Shown here: positions 24,901-33,290 of the stretch, one piece after another
Numbering within the stretch: position 1 is the stretch's first letter
Layout of the letters: every line of letters begins with the position of its first letter
Assembly: GCA_023384415.1 (NCBI GenBank)
Contig: JAHDWJ010000011.1
Coordinates: 62,001-126,000, forward strand
Direction of reading: 5' to 3'
From: Anaerolineae bacterium
Lineage (GTDB): Bacteria > Chloroflexota > Anaerolineae > Promineifilales > Promineifilaceae
Length of the DNA: 64,000 bases
Notes under the pieces: generated by a model
The model's input: only the letters and a program-made list of their open reading frames with translations
Told to the model about the DNA's origin: nothing
Databases searched by the model: none
Program-made: the position numbers and the translations under genes

Positions 24901-26127
24901 ATGGCACATCCAATTGTTGTCCCTGAATTAGGGGAATCGGTGGTAGAAGCAACTGTCGGCGCCTGGCATAAGCAGGTGGGTGAGGCGGTAAAGGTGGGGG
25001 ATGTTTTGGTGGAGTTAGAGACGGATAAGGTCAATGTGGAAGTGGGGGCCACTACCGCCGGGGTGCTGCTCAGCATTGACCGGCAGCCGGGTGAGGACGT
25101 CAAAATAGGGGATACCCTGGGGCAGATTGATCCCCAGGGGGCGCCGTCACCAGCGGCTGCGCCTCCCACCCCAGCGGCCGCGCAACCATTGCCCCCGCCC
25201 CAGGCCGAGCCAAAACCGGCTCCGGCCGCCACCCCGGTTGCCCGCCGTATGGCCCAGGCCGAAGGGGTTGATCTGACCGAGGTGCCGGGCAGCGGTCCAG
25301 GGGGGAAGGTCACGAAGGAAAATATTGCCACTCACCTGAGCCAGAAGAAGGCAGAACCGGCTGCGGCCGCGCCCCCCAACTCTGCCCCGGCTGCCCCCGC
25401 TGCTACTCTATTGGCCCGCCCAGATGCCCCCCGTGAGGAGCGGGTGAAGATGAGCCGCCGCCGCCGTACCATTGCCAAACGGCTGCTGGAAGCCCAGCAC
25501 GCGGCCGCGATGCTCACCACTTTCAACGAAATAGATATGAGCGCGGTCATCGCCCTGCGTCAGCGGCACCAGGACAGCTTCGTCAAGCGCGAAGGGATCA
25601 AGCTGGGATTCATGTCCTTCTTCACCAAAGCAGTTGTTGGGGCACTCAAAGCGTATCCTCAACTCAACGCCGAAATCGAAGAGGAAGAGATCATCTACAA
25701 ACATTATTACGACATCGGCATGGCTGTTGGGGCTGAGGAAGGGTTGGTTGTGCCGGTCATCCGGGATGCGGATCGGCTTTCTTTTGCCCAGATTGAGAAG
25801 CAGATCAAAGAGTTGGCCGAGAAAGCCCGACAAAACAGCTTAACCCTGGCCGACCTCATGGGCGGGACCTTCACTATTACCAACGGGGGCATCTTCGGCT
25901 CCATGCTCAGCACCCCCATTCTCAACCCCCCCCAGGTTGGCATTCTTGGTTTGCACAAAATCCAGGATCGCCCGGTTGTGGTGAATGGCGAAATTGCTAT
26001 TCACCCTATGATGTATGTAGCTCTCTCCTATGATCATCGCCTCGTAGACGGCCGCGAGGCGGTACAATTTTTGGTGCGGGTTAAAGAATTAATGGAAGAT
26101 CCAGAGCAGATGCTCTTAGCTGGTTAA
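24901..26127 (+). CDS. sucB: Dihydrolipoyllysine succinyltransferase (2-oxoglutarate dehydrogenase E2)
   Basis: A 408-residue acyltransferase. It has an N-terminal lipoyl domain (lipoylated Lys in [11 protein letters not shown]), an Ala/Pro linker, a peripheral subunit-binding domain ([29 protein letters not shown]), a second Ala/Pro linker and the catalytic domain with His and Asp in [12 protein letters not shown]. The ATG at 24901 is preferred, with GGAG 8 bp upstream; a TTG at 24874 would only add residues from repeat-like sequence. It forms the complex core with SucA. A hairpin at 26134-26183 follows. Confidence 0.96.
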   Translation: MAHPIVVPELGESVVEATVGAWHKQVGEAVKVGDVLVELETDKVNVEVGATTAGVLLSIDRQPGEDVKIGDTLGQIDPQGAPSPAAAPPTPAAAQPLPPPQAEPKPAPAATPVARRMAQAEGVDLTEVPGSGPGGKVTKENIATHLSQKKAEPAAAAPPNSAPAAPAATLLARPDAPREERVKMSRRRRTIAKRLLEAQHAAAMLTTFNEIDMSAVIALRQRHQDSFVKREGIKLGFMSFFTKAVVGALKAYPQLNAEIEEEEIIYKHYYDIGMAVGAEEGLVVPVIRDADRLSFAQIEKQIKELAEKARQNSLTLADLMGGTFTITNGGIFGSMLSTPILNPPQVGILGLHKIQDRPVVVNGEIAIHPMMYVALSYDHRLVDGREAVQFLVRVKELMEDPEQMLLAG

Positions 26128-26133
26128 ACGAAG

Positions 26134-26183
26134 GCGAATGGCCTGTTCCGTATGGCCCCAAAGCCACAGAATAGGCCATTCGC
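26134..26183 (+). terminator. Hairpin after sucB
   Basis: GCGAATGGCCTGTTC (26134-26148) pairs with GAATAGGCCATTCGC (26169-26183) with one mismatch. There is no T-run directly after, so it may be a 3'-end stabiliser or Rho-associated terminator. Confidence 0.55.
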
Positions 26184-26258
26184 GCCCCGAATGATCACCC
26201 CCTCAAATTGTAACGAGCCATTTCCCCTCTTTTTGCGTTATACCTTTTAATGTTCCCG

Positions 26259-26360
26259 GGTATCTTCTCAGAAAATGGTGTGGGCAGTGTAGCCCAGGTT
26301 TCTTACTTGGGCGGGCAAAAAAGAATCTTGCCCTACAACCCCAACATATTGAAAAGTTAC
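26259..26360 (+). repeat. 102-bp end-conserved hairpin element, copy A
   Basis: Starts GGTATCTTCTCAG and ends with an AYATTGARAAGTTAC-like block. The middle holds two hairpins (GCCCAGG...CTTGGGC and GGGCAA...TTGCCC). Copies B (26494-26596) and C (42263-42364) have the same ends and nearly the same length. Confidence 0.75.
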
Positions 26361-26493
26361 TCCCCAGGGACGTTATTTAACTAAATTGAAACGAACCAAG
26401 CTGTTTATTTGTGCTATCCTTGATGGTACTCTGGTTTTACGGCAGAAGCACCGCCAGCATTAAAAACATGCTATTTACCGTTGACGAAGCGAA

Positions 26494-26596
26494 GGTATCT
26501 TCTCAAAACATGGTGGTAAGCGATGTAGCGCAAGTTTCTTACTTGTGTGGGCAAGAAAGACTCTTGCCCTAAAACCCCAAAATATTGAGAAACTAC
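26494..26596 (+). repeat. 102-bp end-conserved hairpin element, copy B
   Basis: Begins GGTATCTTCTCA and ends ATATTGAGAAACTAC, 18 bp before the start codon of the LamG-like gene. Its hairpin stems differ from copy A by compensating or G-U-compatible changes (GCGCAAG/CTTGTGT and GGGCAAGA/TCTTGCCC). Confidence 0.75.
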
Positions 26597-26614
26597 AGGC
26601 GAAGGAGAAAAATA

Positions 26615-28189
26615 ATGTCTGAACAAACTTTTTATTTAATGATGAATGACCGGCGGTTATGGTGGTTGCTGTGGGTTCTGTTGCTCTTGTTAGCCATAGT
26701 GGCTCTTATCTTACCTGTGCCTACCACTGCCAGCCCCATGGCCGTAGGCGGCACCGGGCCGGGCGGTGTTGGGGCCACCACTGGCAGCGACACCTTAGAA
26801 TTGTGGCTGCAATCAGACAAGCTCGTTTATAGTGATGATGCCTGTACCACACCCCAATTAACTGATGGGGGTCTGGTAGGATGCTGGCGTGATTACAGCG
26901 GCAATAACAATCATGCGGTGCAGAGCAATACTGCCAGCCAACCTACCTTTCAAAACGGCTCTGGGGATACCCTTAACAGCCATCCCATGCTCCGTTGGGA
27001 TGGGATCAATGACATTTTGACAACGGGGGGTAATGTCACGCTTGGCCCATTGACTATTTTCATCGTGTACAACGCTTCGGCCCACGGTTATCTTTATATG
27101 CACAGCCCACGGTCCCCTGCCTTGGCCGATGGTTCCTATGTGTACACGGATTTCGGGGCATCTTACTCTGTCCGGCGTTCTGGATCAGAAGGATATGAAG
27201 ATCTTCCTGGGGATTGGGGGTTGAGTTCAAATGCTCGTATCGTAGTTCATCATTTTAATGGTACCGTGGCCACCCACAGCCTGTATGTCAATGGCGCTTT
27301 GCAGACACCTACAAGCACAGGGCCGAATAGCCCGGGGGTTTCACCCACATCAAACATATTCTCTATTGGTAGCCGTTCCTCTGATGGTGCTTTACCGATA
27401 ACGGGTAATTTTGCTGAGGTGATTGTTTATAACGATTATCTGAATAGTGCGCAACGGGTGATTGTGGAAAATTACCTGCAAGCCAAGTTTAATGATAACA
27501 CCATAAACAATATGATGATTACCAATGACCGGTATGATGGGGACAGTACTGATGAGGGGGATTTTGATCTGGATGTGGCGGGTATTGGTCAGGAAGCTGA
27601 TGGTTCCCATACCCGGGCCCACTCGGCCGGGATGATCGTGGAAGATGATGGGTTTTTACAAGATAATGGTGATTACCTGTTGTTTGGACATCGCACACCA
27701 GTTAATGATAATGTAACGACAGAATTGCCCCCCACTGGAGATTGGCCTACCGCGCCCAACCCGCAGCGATGGGAACGTCATTGGTTTGTTGAGGTAACGG
27801 ATGTCAGCGGTAATGCCGGTGAAGTGACCATTATTTTTGATTTTGCTGAAGGGGGAATGGACCCCAGTGAGGGGCCGGCGGGTGTGGTCACCAATTACCG
27901 CTTGCTTGGCCGCAGTGGCCATACCGGTAATTTTACGGATGTTGCTACGGCAACGGGGATGAATTCGACGCAGGTGATTTTTGAGAATGTGAGTGTGACT
28001 CTACTGGGCAGTAATTTTACGTTGGGTACGCTGGATGCTACGACCTCCCCTACGGCGATTAGTTTGCAGACCGCGGCCGCGTCCCCCCTTTCCTCTCTCT
28101 GGCTGCCCACCATGTTGGTGATGCTCTTGCTAACTGCGAGTACGTGGGTACGGCTGCGCCGCAGGGGTTATGAGAACGTGGGGTATTGA
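26615..28189 (+). CDS. Surface protein with LamG/concanavalin-like domain and C-terminal anchor
   Basis: A 524-residue secreted protein. The ATG at 26615 follows an AAGGAG site; a TTG in the preceding repeat element is rejected. It has an N-terminal signal or anchor helix (about 14-33), a concanavalin-type lectin domain (about 50-280: LELWLQSDK, WRDYSGNNNHAVQ, HPMLRWDGINDIL, FAEVIVYNDYLNSAQR) and a second beta-rich domain (about 300-490). A C-terminal hydrophobic helix (LPTMLVMLLLTASTW) with a basic tail (RLRRRGYE) follows, resembling a membrane-retention or sorting signal without an LPxTG or PEP motif. It is probably an adhesin or wall-associated protein. Confidence 0.75.
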   Translation: MSEQTFYLMMNDRRLWWLLWVLLLLLAIVALILPVPTTASPMAVGGTGPGGVGATTGSDTLELWLQSDKLVYSDDACTTPQLTDGGLVGCWRDYSGNNNHAVQSNTASQPTFQNGSGDTLNSHPMLRWDGINDILTTGGNVTLGPLTIFIVYNASAHGYLYMHSPRSPALADGSYVYTDFGASYSVRRSGSEGYEDLPGDWGLSSNARIVVHHFNGTVATHSLYVNGALQTPTSTGPNSPGVSPTSNIFSIGSRSSDGALPITGNFAEVIVYNDYLNSAQRVIVENYLQAKFNDNTINNMMITNDRYDGDSTDEGDFDLDVAGIGQEADGSHTRAHSAGMIVEDDGFLQDNGDYLLFGHRTPVNDNVTTELPPTGDWPTAPNPQRWERHWFVEVTDVSGNAGEVTIIFDFAEGGMDPSEGPAGVVTNYRLLGRSGHTGNFTDVATATGMNSTQVIFENVSVTLLGSNFTLGTLDATTSPTAISLQTAAASPLSSLWLPTMLVMLLLTASTWVRLRRRGYENVGY

Positions 28190-28334
28190 ACACGGATTTT
28201 TAGGATTAACGGATAGGCCAGACCAGGTAATCCGCGAATCCTGTTAATTCGTGTTCCGGGGTATTGAACACGGATTTTCAAGATTAACGGATAGGTCAGG
28301 CCATACAATCCGCGAATCCGGCTAATTTATGTTC
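28190..28334. repeat. Two tandem palindromic repeats of the ACACGGATTTT family
   Basis: Two copies (about 28191-28257 and 28266-28333) of a roughly 67-bp imperfect palindrome, with left arm ACACGGATTTTNARGATTAACGG and right arm AATCCGCGAATCC...TGTTC. Related single copies or fragments lie at 13425-13498, 16107-16150, 6968-6992 and 18231-18257. Confidence 0.8.
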
Positions 28335-28344
28335 CCTGGCTTAG

Positions 28345-28380
28345 CGGGGCGGGAATCTTCCAGGTTTCCGCCCCGTTTTT
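28345..28380 (+). terminator. Intrinsic terminator after LamG-like gene
   Basis: An 11-bp stem, CGGGGCGGGAA with TTTCCGCCCCG (one G-U pair, 9-base loop), ends at 28375 and is followed by T5. Confidence 0.85.
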
Positions 28381-28381
28381 G

Positions 28382-28410
28382 TTGACAGCCAGCCCTTCCT
28401 TGACTAGAAT
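28382..28410 (+). promoter_or_regulatory. Sigma70-type promoter for zinc-ribbon/propeller gene
   Basis: TTGACA (28382-28387) and TAGAAT (28405-28410) are separated by 17 bp, about 75 bp before the start codon at 28487 and directly after a terminator. Confidence 0.75.
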
Positions 28411-28486
28411 GCCCCTACAAAATTATGAAGGATGAAGGATCAATTATGAATTTCATCCAATCTCTCCCCTTGACTCTCTTCACCTT

Positions 28487-30139
28487 ATGCCTAAACCACG
28501 AACCCTCAACTGCCCATCCTGCCATGCTCCCCTGGAGCCAGATGGCACGCAACTACTGATTAAATGTGATTATTGCGGCAAAATGGTGCAGCTTCCTTCA
28601 TCCTGGACTGCCCAGCCAAAGGCTGAACCCAAGCCTCCATCCCCTCCACCAGCCCTGCCCTTCAAACCGCCGACGGTCAGCAGCGGCCGCATCACCGCCT
28701 CCCCCAGACCCCGCTCAGCAGGTTGTTCTTGCTTCCCCCTGGTTGTTTTCCTGGCCCTGGCAGGGGCTTTGGTGGCTATCTTTTTTATGCAGACCCAAGA
28801 TGGGGTGCCCAACCCACTCAGTGATTTGATGCCCTCATGGATAACCCTGACTACGGAAGGGATACTGCTGCCCCCAGAAAGCGGCCGCGACGCCCCCCAG
28901 GCCGATATTTTGGCGGTCATCTCCAAAACCGAGGGGTATGCCCTGGCTTACCTGGATAACAACAGCCAGAAAGTTCGCTGGGAAACTCCGAGGACCAATG
29001 ATTACCCCTCATCGTTCCAGGCGGCCGCAGACAATCAGCATGTTTATCTCTTTATCAAAGAGCAGTTAACCGCCTACAACCGGGCTGATGGGGCCATTGC
29101 CTGGCAGATCACCCTCTCCGATGTGTTAGGTTCCCCTTGTGGTCAATGTTGGCTGTTATTTAATGAGACCCTGGTACTGCTGACCAATGATGGCCGGCTG
29201 CAAGGCGTTGACACCCAAACCGGGGCCATCAACTGGTCTACACGCCTGAACCAAACACCCCGCCATCTGTACGCGGCGGGTGAACTGGTTGCCCTGCTCG
29301 ATGAAGAGGATGGGGAGGTTGTTTTGCGGCGGTTTGTGGCTCAGAGCGGCCTGCCTCTGGCAAATCTGGAACCGAGCGGCGAAAATGAACCGTTTGGGCG
29401 GCCGCAGCGACCCAGTGTTTATGACCCAGCCTATCAAGATAGCAGTGGGGCACTCGTCTTCTTCATGGGGTTCTTTGAGCCGGGCACGGTGCAAAAATGG
29501 GACATCGTGACCGGGGAGCTGCTCTGGCAAGTGATTACCCCTGTAGATCAGATTCGTTTTCATGGGGATGCCCATTTGCTCATGGTGAACAACCGCATTT
29601 ACATCGGCAAAGGGAACAACATATCAATCATAGATGAGACGACACGGGAATGGCGGCTGCTGACCAATAGTGCGGATTATGATCTGCGGCCGCTCACCGT
29701 GCAAAATGGGGTTCTTCTGGCAGCTGCTGAACGGCGTCGTGGCACCACCCGCTATGAACTATGGGGGCTAGATGCCGACAGCGGGGCACTCCTCTGGCAG
29801 CATCAGCCCACCGCCGATACCTTCATGCCCTGGGACAATAGCCGCACTATTTCCAGCAATCGCAGCGGCTGGCTCCTCTCCTGGCCGGGCCAAAGCCACA
29901 CCCAAACATCAGTTTCCCTCGTGCAAATCTTCCCCGAACCCGATTACGTGCTTGTCCAGCAAATCAACATCGCCGATGGGTCTACCACTCAGGAAAGCCG
30001 CTTCGATCTACCTGCCATCAGCGGCTCCACCTGGTTCCGCGATCTGGGGGAACACCGGGGCACCCATTGGCTCTTCATCGAACGGCAAATTTATGCCCTC
30101 AATGGTAGCGATGGCCGCTTCAGCAAGCAGTGGCCGTGA
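28487..30139 (+). CDS. Zinc-ribbon, transmembrane, PQQ-like beta-propeller protein
   Basis: A 550-residue protein with an N-terminal zinc ribbon (Cys pairs in NCPSCHAPL and KCDYCGKM, residues 9-33), a Pro-rich linker, one membrane helix (about 82-103) and an extracytoplasmic domain of about 430 residues with PQQ/BamB-type propeller repeats (for example AYNRADGAIAWQI, GVDTQTGAINWSTRL, WDIVTGELLWQV, GLDADSGALLWQH). The cytosolic ribbon may bind nucleic acid or protein while the propeller faces outward, a receptor-like arrangement. No enzyme signature is visible. It is monocistronic, between a clear promoter and the GH4 gene, which has its own ribosome-binding site. Confidence 0.82.
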   Translation: MPKPRTLNCPSCHAPLEPDGTQLLIKCDYCGKMVQLPSSWTAQPKAEPKPPSPPPALPFKPPTVSSGRITASPRPRSAGCSCFPLVVFLALAGALVAIFFMQTQDGVPNPLSDLMPSWITLTTEGILLPPESGRDAPQADILAVISKTEGYALAYLDNNSQKVRWETPRTNDYPSSFQAAADNQHVYLFIKEQLTAYNRADGAIAWQITLSDVLGSPCGQCWLLFNETLVLLTNDGRLQGVDTQTGAINWSTRLNQTPRHLYAAGELVALLDEEDGEVVLRRFVAQSGLPLANLEPSGENEPFGRPQRPSVYDPAYQDSSGALVFFMGFFEPGTVQKWDIVTGELLWQVITPVDQIRFHGDAHLLMVNNRIYIGKGNNISIIDETTREWRLLTNSADYDLRPLTVQNGVLLAAAERRRGTTRYELWGLDADSGALLWQHQPTADTFMPWDNSRTISSNRSGWLLSWPGQSHTQTSVSLVQIFPEPDYVLVQQINIADGSTTQESRFDLPAISGSTWFRDLGEHRGTHWLFIERQIYALNGSDGRFSKQWP

Positions 30140-30140
30140 G

Positions 30141-30222
30141 AGAGGCGAGTTTGCGAGTCTACGAGTGGGCGAGCGGGCTTTTCATCCCTCATCCTTCCTA
30201 ATTCATCCTTCCCCCTGGAGTA
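30141..30222. repeat. Short tandem repeat tract (GCGAGTTT/CATCCTTCC)
   Basis: Iterated GGCGAGT/GCGAGTC words followed by CATCCCTCATCCTTCC/ATTCATCCTTCC words fill the gap between the propeller and GH4 genes. Confidence 0.6.
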
Positions 30223-30225
30223 TTC

Positions 30226-31614
30226 ATGCCTGCAACCAACATTGTCATCATCGGTGCGGGGAGTGCCAGCTTTGGCCCTTCCACCCTGGCCACCATTATT
30301 CGTGACCCCCGCCTCAAAGGCAGCACCCTCAACCTGGTAGACCTCAACCCCGAAGCCCTGGCCGACGTTGGCTGCGTGGCTGAGCGGATGAGTACCGCCT
30401 GGGATGCCCAGATGACCGTTCGCACCAGCACCGACCGGCGTGACCTGCTGCCGGGAGCCAACTTTGTCATTGTCTCCATCGAAGTGCCCCCTCGGGAAAA
30501 ATTGTGGCGGCTGGATTGGGAGATACCAGTCAAACATGGACTGCGCCAGCCCTACGGCGAAAATGGCGGCCCCGGTGGCCTCATGCACGCCTGCCGCCAG
30601 ATACCCCCCTTCATGGCTATCGCCCGTGATATGGAGCAGCTATGCCCCGATGCCTGGCTCATCAACTTTAGCAACCCACTCCCCCGCATCACCCGCGCCC
30701 TGACCAAATACAGCCACATCAAAACCGTCGGCAAATGCCACCAGATTAACGTCGGTTATGGGCTGGTAGCGGTGCTGCTGCGGGAACAGTATGGCATCTC
30801 CGTGCCCGAGGAGGTGAATCTGCACTCCGACCCGGCCAATGTGCCCACGATTCACCAGATGGCCCACGCCGGCCGCCACCATTTCGCCATCAAATCGGCC
30901 GGCCTCAACCATTTCATCTGGCTGTTGGATGTGCGGGACAAACAGACGGGTGAAGATTTGTACCCGGCCTTGCGTGAAGCCGTTAAAACCGCACCCCCCT
31001 CACTGGAGAAATTTTCTCTGGATCTGTTCCGTATTTTTGATTATCTGCCTATTCCTGGCGATACCCACCTGGTGGAATATCTGCCCTGGGTGCATGATCC
31101 GCTGGCGCAGCCGTGGCAGCAGTACGAAATCCCCCTTTATGCCTGGGGGGACAATGAAGCCGCCCGCGATTATATGCTGGCCATGATGAAACAGATGGCT
31201 GAGGGGGTGATCTCGGTGGACGGAATGCGTATCGTTGAAAGCGAAGGAGCGGCCGAACTGATCGCCGCCATAGCTGGGAACGAAAATTATTACGACGAAA
31301 CGGTCAACATCCCCAACCGGGGGGCCATCAGCAACCTGCCTGATGAGACCATCGTGGAGATTCCGGCGGTGGTGAACGGCCTGGGGGTGCAGGGGGTTCA
31401 CATGGGCGAGATGCCCTACCCTATCGCCGAACTGCTGCGCCGGGAAGCTGCCCTGGTGGAGATGGTGGTAGATACGGCGGTGACTGGCGACCGCGATCTG
31501 GCTCTGCAAACCCTTTTGCTTGACCCCATGATCAATGACATCGGCCGGGCGCGGGCTATTCTAGACGATTACCTGACCACCTTTGCCCCCTATTTACCCC
31601 AGTTTAACCGTTAA
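30226..31614 (+). CDS. Glycoside hydrolase family 4 protein (NAD+/Mn2+-dependent)
   Basis: A 462-residue member of GH4, which cleaves alpha- or beta-glycosides by an NAD+-dependent oxidation-elimination mechanism. Visible are the N-terminal Rossmann start (NIVIIGAGSASFGPS), the VDLNPEAL adenosine-binding region, the GENGGPGGLMHACR loop, NFSNPLPRITRA, the metal-binding Cys-His region VGKCHQINVGY and the second His motif SAGLNHFIW. The start has a GGAG ribosome-binding site. Substrate (alpha-glucoside, galactoside or uronide) is not predictable from this. The next gene is a phosphomannose isomerase, so the pair may handle sugar catabolism. Confidence 0.9.
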   Translation: MPATNIVIIGAGSASFGPSTLATIIRDPRLKGSTLNLVDLNPEALADVGCVAERMSTAWDAQMTVRTSTDRRDLLPGANFVIVSIEVPPREKLWRLDWEIPVKHGLRQPYGENGGPGGLMHACRQIPPFMAIARDMEQLCPDAWLINFSNPLPRITRALTKYSHIKTVGKCHQINVGYGLVAVLLREQYGISVPEEVNLHSDPANVPTIHQMAHAGRHHFAIKSAGLNHFIWLLDVRDKQTGEDLYPALREAVKTAPPSLEKFSLDLFRIFDYLPIPGDTHLVEYLPWVHDPLAQPWQQYEIPLYAWGDNEAARDYMLAMMKQMAEGVISVDGMRIVESEGAAELIAAIAGNENYYDETVNIPNRGAISNLPDETIVEIPAVVNGLGVQGVHMGEMPYPIAELLRREAALVEMVVDTAVTGDRDLALQTLLLDPMINDIGRARAILDDYLTTFAPYLPQFNR

Positions 31615-31668
31615 TTGTTGAATCGTTGAACAATTACCCATTCACCCATTCGCCAAGTCGCCCATTAA
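31614..31668. repeat. Repeat tract with hairpin between GH4 and manA
   Basis: GTTAATTGTT and AACAATTAC form a short dyad, followed by iterated CCCATTCNCC words. It lies inside the probable GH4-manA transcript. Confidence 0.5.
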
Positions 31669-31676
31669 TTATTCCC

Positions 31677-32657
31677 ATGACCCTTTTTTATCCGCTTCTA
31701 TTTACCCCGAAGTTAAAAAATTATGTGTGGGGCGGCCGCAACCTGGAGCGTCTCTATGGGCGGGAGCTGCCAGATGGGATCACCGCCGAAAGCTGGGAGA
31801 TTGCCGGCCATGAGGACGGCACCACCCGCGTCAGCAATGGTCCGTATGCCGGGGTATGGCTGACCGAGCTTCAGGCGGAATGGGGGCTGGATTTAATCGG
31901 CACCCAGGCCAGGTGGGCTTATGAACGGGGCAAATTCCCCCTGCTTATCAAACTGCTGGATGCCCAGGAAAACCTCTCCGTGCAGGTCCACCCTGATGAT
32001 GCTTATGCCCTGGCCCACGAGGGGAATGAGCTGGGCAAAACGGAGATGTGGGTGGTACTTCATGCGGAACCGGACGCGGCCGTCATTTTAGGCGTTAAAT
32101 CAGGTACGACCCCAGAGCAGTTCCGCCAGGCGATTGCTGAAGATCGGCCAGAGCCGTTTTTGCACCGGCTTCCCGTGCAAGCTGGGGATGTGGTTTGTGT
32201 ACCTGCCGGGTCGCTCCATGCCATCCTGGGCGGGCTGGTGCTGGCCGAGATTCAGCAAAACTCGAATACGACCTACCGGGTGTATGATTGGGGCCGGCCG
32301 CGTCCTCTCCATATAGAAAAGGCGTTACAGGTGATAAATTTTGAGCAGGTGGCGCCGGTGTTGACGCGGCCGCAGCCCACCTCCCACGCCCCTGGTATCA
32401 GTAAAGCCACCCTGTGTCAAAACCGCTATTTCATCACCGAGCGACTAGAGATGGCCGCGGGGGCACGGTATGAGGGGGAATGTCGCGGCCGCACATTAGA
32501 AATTTGGGGCACCATCAGCGGGGCTGCCGTCGTTACCGGCGGCGGGCAAACCGTTTCCTTACCGGCCATTCAATTCACCCTGCTCCCGGCCCAACTTGGG
32601 GACTACACCATCACCGCCACGCACTCCACCACCTTGCTGCGAACCTATTTGCCCTGA
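31677..32657 (+). CDS. manA: Mannose-6-phosphate isomerase, class I type
   Basis: A 326-residue cupin that interconverts mannose-6-phosphate and fructose-6-phosphate. Zn-binding motifs are visible: SVQVHPDDAYA, GKTEMWVVL and PAGSLHAI, with the early KNYVWGGRNLERLYG and AESWEIAGHEDG segments. The ATG at 31677 is chosen because the longer in-frame TTG extension at 31626 is translated from an iterated intergenic repeat (CCCATTCACCCATTCGCC). It is in the small B. subtilis-like class. It follows the GH4 gene by 62 bp. Confidence 0.88.
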   Translation: MTLFYPLLFTPKLKNYVWGGRNLERLYGRELPDGITAESWEIAGHEDGTTRVSNGPYAGVWLTELQAEWGLDLIGTQARWAYERGKFPLLIKLLDAQENLSVQVHPDDAYALAHEGNELGKTEMWVVLHAEPDAAVILGVKSGTTPEQFRQAIAEDRPEPFLHRLPVQAGDVVCVPAGSLHAILGGLVLAEIQQNSNTTYRVYDWGRPRPLHIEKALQVINFEQVAPVLTRPQPTSHAPGISKATLCQNRYFITERLEMAAGARYEGECRGRTLEIWGTISGAAVVTGGGQTVSLPAIQFTLLPAQLGDYTITATHSTTLLRTYLP

Positions 32658-32775
32658 ATTTGACCGCTGACGCAGTATGGCAAGCACTCCCTTATTCAGG
32701 CAGCAATTCTCAAGACGGTTAATTTTAAGTCAGGCCAATTTGGGTCATTTGTGGCCGGGTACTTTTAGCCAAAAT

Positions 32776-32805
32776 TTGCCTCAACGCTCCAGAGTGTGTT
32801 ATTAT
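32776..32805 (+). promoter_or_regulatory. Candidate promoter for rpsT
   Basis: TTGCCT (32776-32781) and TATTAT (32800-32805), 18 bp apart, lie 85 bp upstream of the rpsT start. Confidence 0.5.
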
Positions 32806-32889
32806 CCCACTCGCTCTTACGCCTGAACTCTACAGGTTCGCCGATTTTAATTATCGGATATTGGTTTTGTATTTTCGGAGGAACATAAA

Positions 32890-33159
32890 TTGGCTAATAC
32901 AGCTTCTGCCAAGAAACGAATTCGCAGCTCAGAACGCCGCCGCTTACGCAACCGCACTTTCCGCGTCTCTGGCCGTACCTATGTCAAGAAGGCGCGAGCC
33001 TTGATCTCCGGTGGTAAACTGGAAGATGCCGAAGCCGCTGTGCGGCAGGCAGCCAGCACCCTGGATAAATCGGCGGCCAAGGGGATTATTCACCCCCGTA
33101 ATGCGGCTCGTCGTAAGGGACGGTTGATGCGTGCGCTTGCGGCCGCGCAAAAAAGTTAA
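32890..33159 (+). CDS. rpsT: 30S ribosomal protein S20
   Basis: An 89-residue basic, helical protein that binds 16S rRNA in the small subunit. It matches bS20 throughout: ANTASAKKRIRSSERRRLRNR at the N-terminus and IHPRNAARRKGRLMRAL at the C-terminus. It starts with TTG at 32890, with a strong GGAGG at 32877-32881; no ATG is available. The TTG start recalls translational autoregulation of rpsT in other bacteria. It is monocistronic with a strong terminator. Confidence 0.95.
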   Translation: MANTASAKKRIRSSERRRLRNRTFRVSGRTYVKKARALISGGKLEDAEAAVRQAASTLDKSAAKGIIHPRNAARRKGRLMRALAAAQKS

Positions 33160-33232
33160 TGACAGAGGACGGAAGACAGAAGGGGAATACTCTTTAATCT
33201 TCCTTGTACCTTTTCCCCCTATACCCTTAAAC

Positions 33233-33259
33233 AAAAAGCGCGACCTCGTCGCGCTTTTT
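33233..33259. terminator. Bidirectional intrinsic terminator between rpsT and response regulator gene
   Basis: A perfect 12-bp stem AAAAAGCGCGAC/GTCGCGCTTTTT with a CTC loop. A5 and T5 flank the GC core, so it can act on both converging transcripts. Confidence 0.9.
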
Positions 33260-33290
33260 CTCGTTCCCCTACCATTTAAAAACCCTCGCC

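Larger units (their letters stand above)
26128..26614. other. 487-bp intergenic region holding two copies of a 102-bp element
   Basis: It contains the sucB hairpin, then element copies at 26259-26360 and 26494-26596 separated by about 130 bp of unique, lower-GC sequence. I see no gene. The promoter of the LamG-like gene must lie here, but no clear -35/-10 pair stands out. Confidence 0.6.

Noticed and set aside
26259..26596. Insertion sequence remnants
   Set aside because: The 102-bp elements have partly inverted ends but no transposase fragment and no clear target-site duplication; no transposase gene was found in the window.
31626..31676. Longer N-terminus for the mannose-6-phosphate isomerase
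   Set aside because: The extra 17 codons are translated from an iterated CCCATTCACC repeat; the conserved protein starts at the ATG at 31677.
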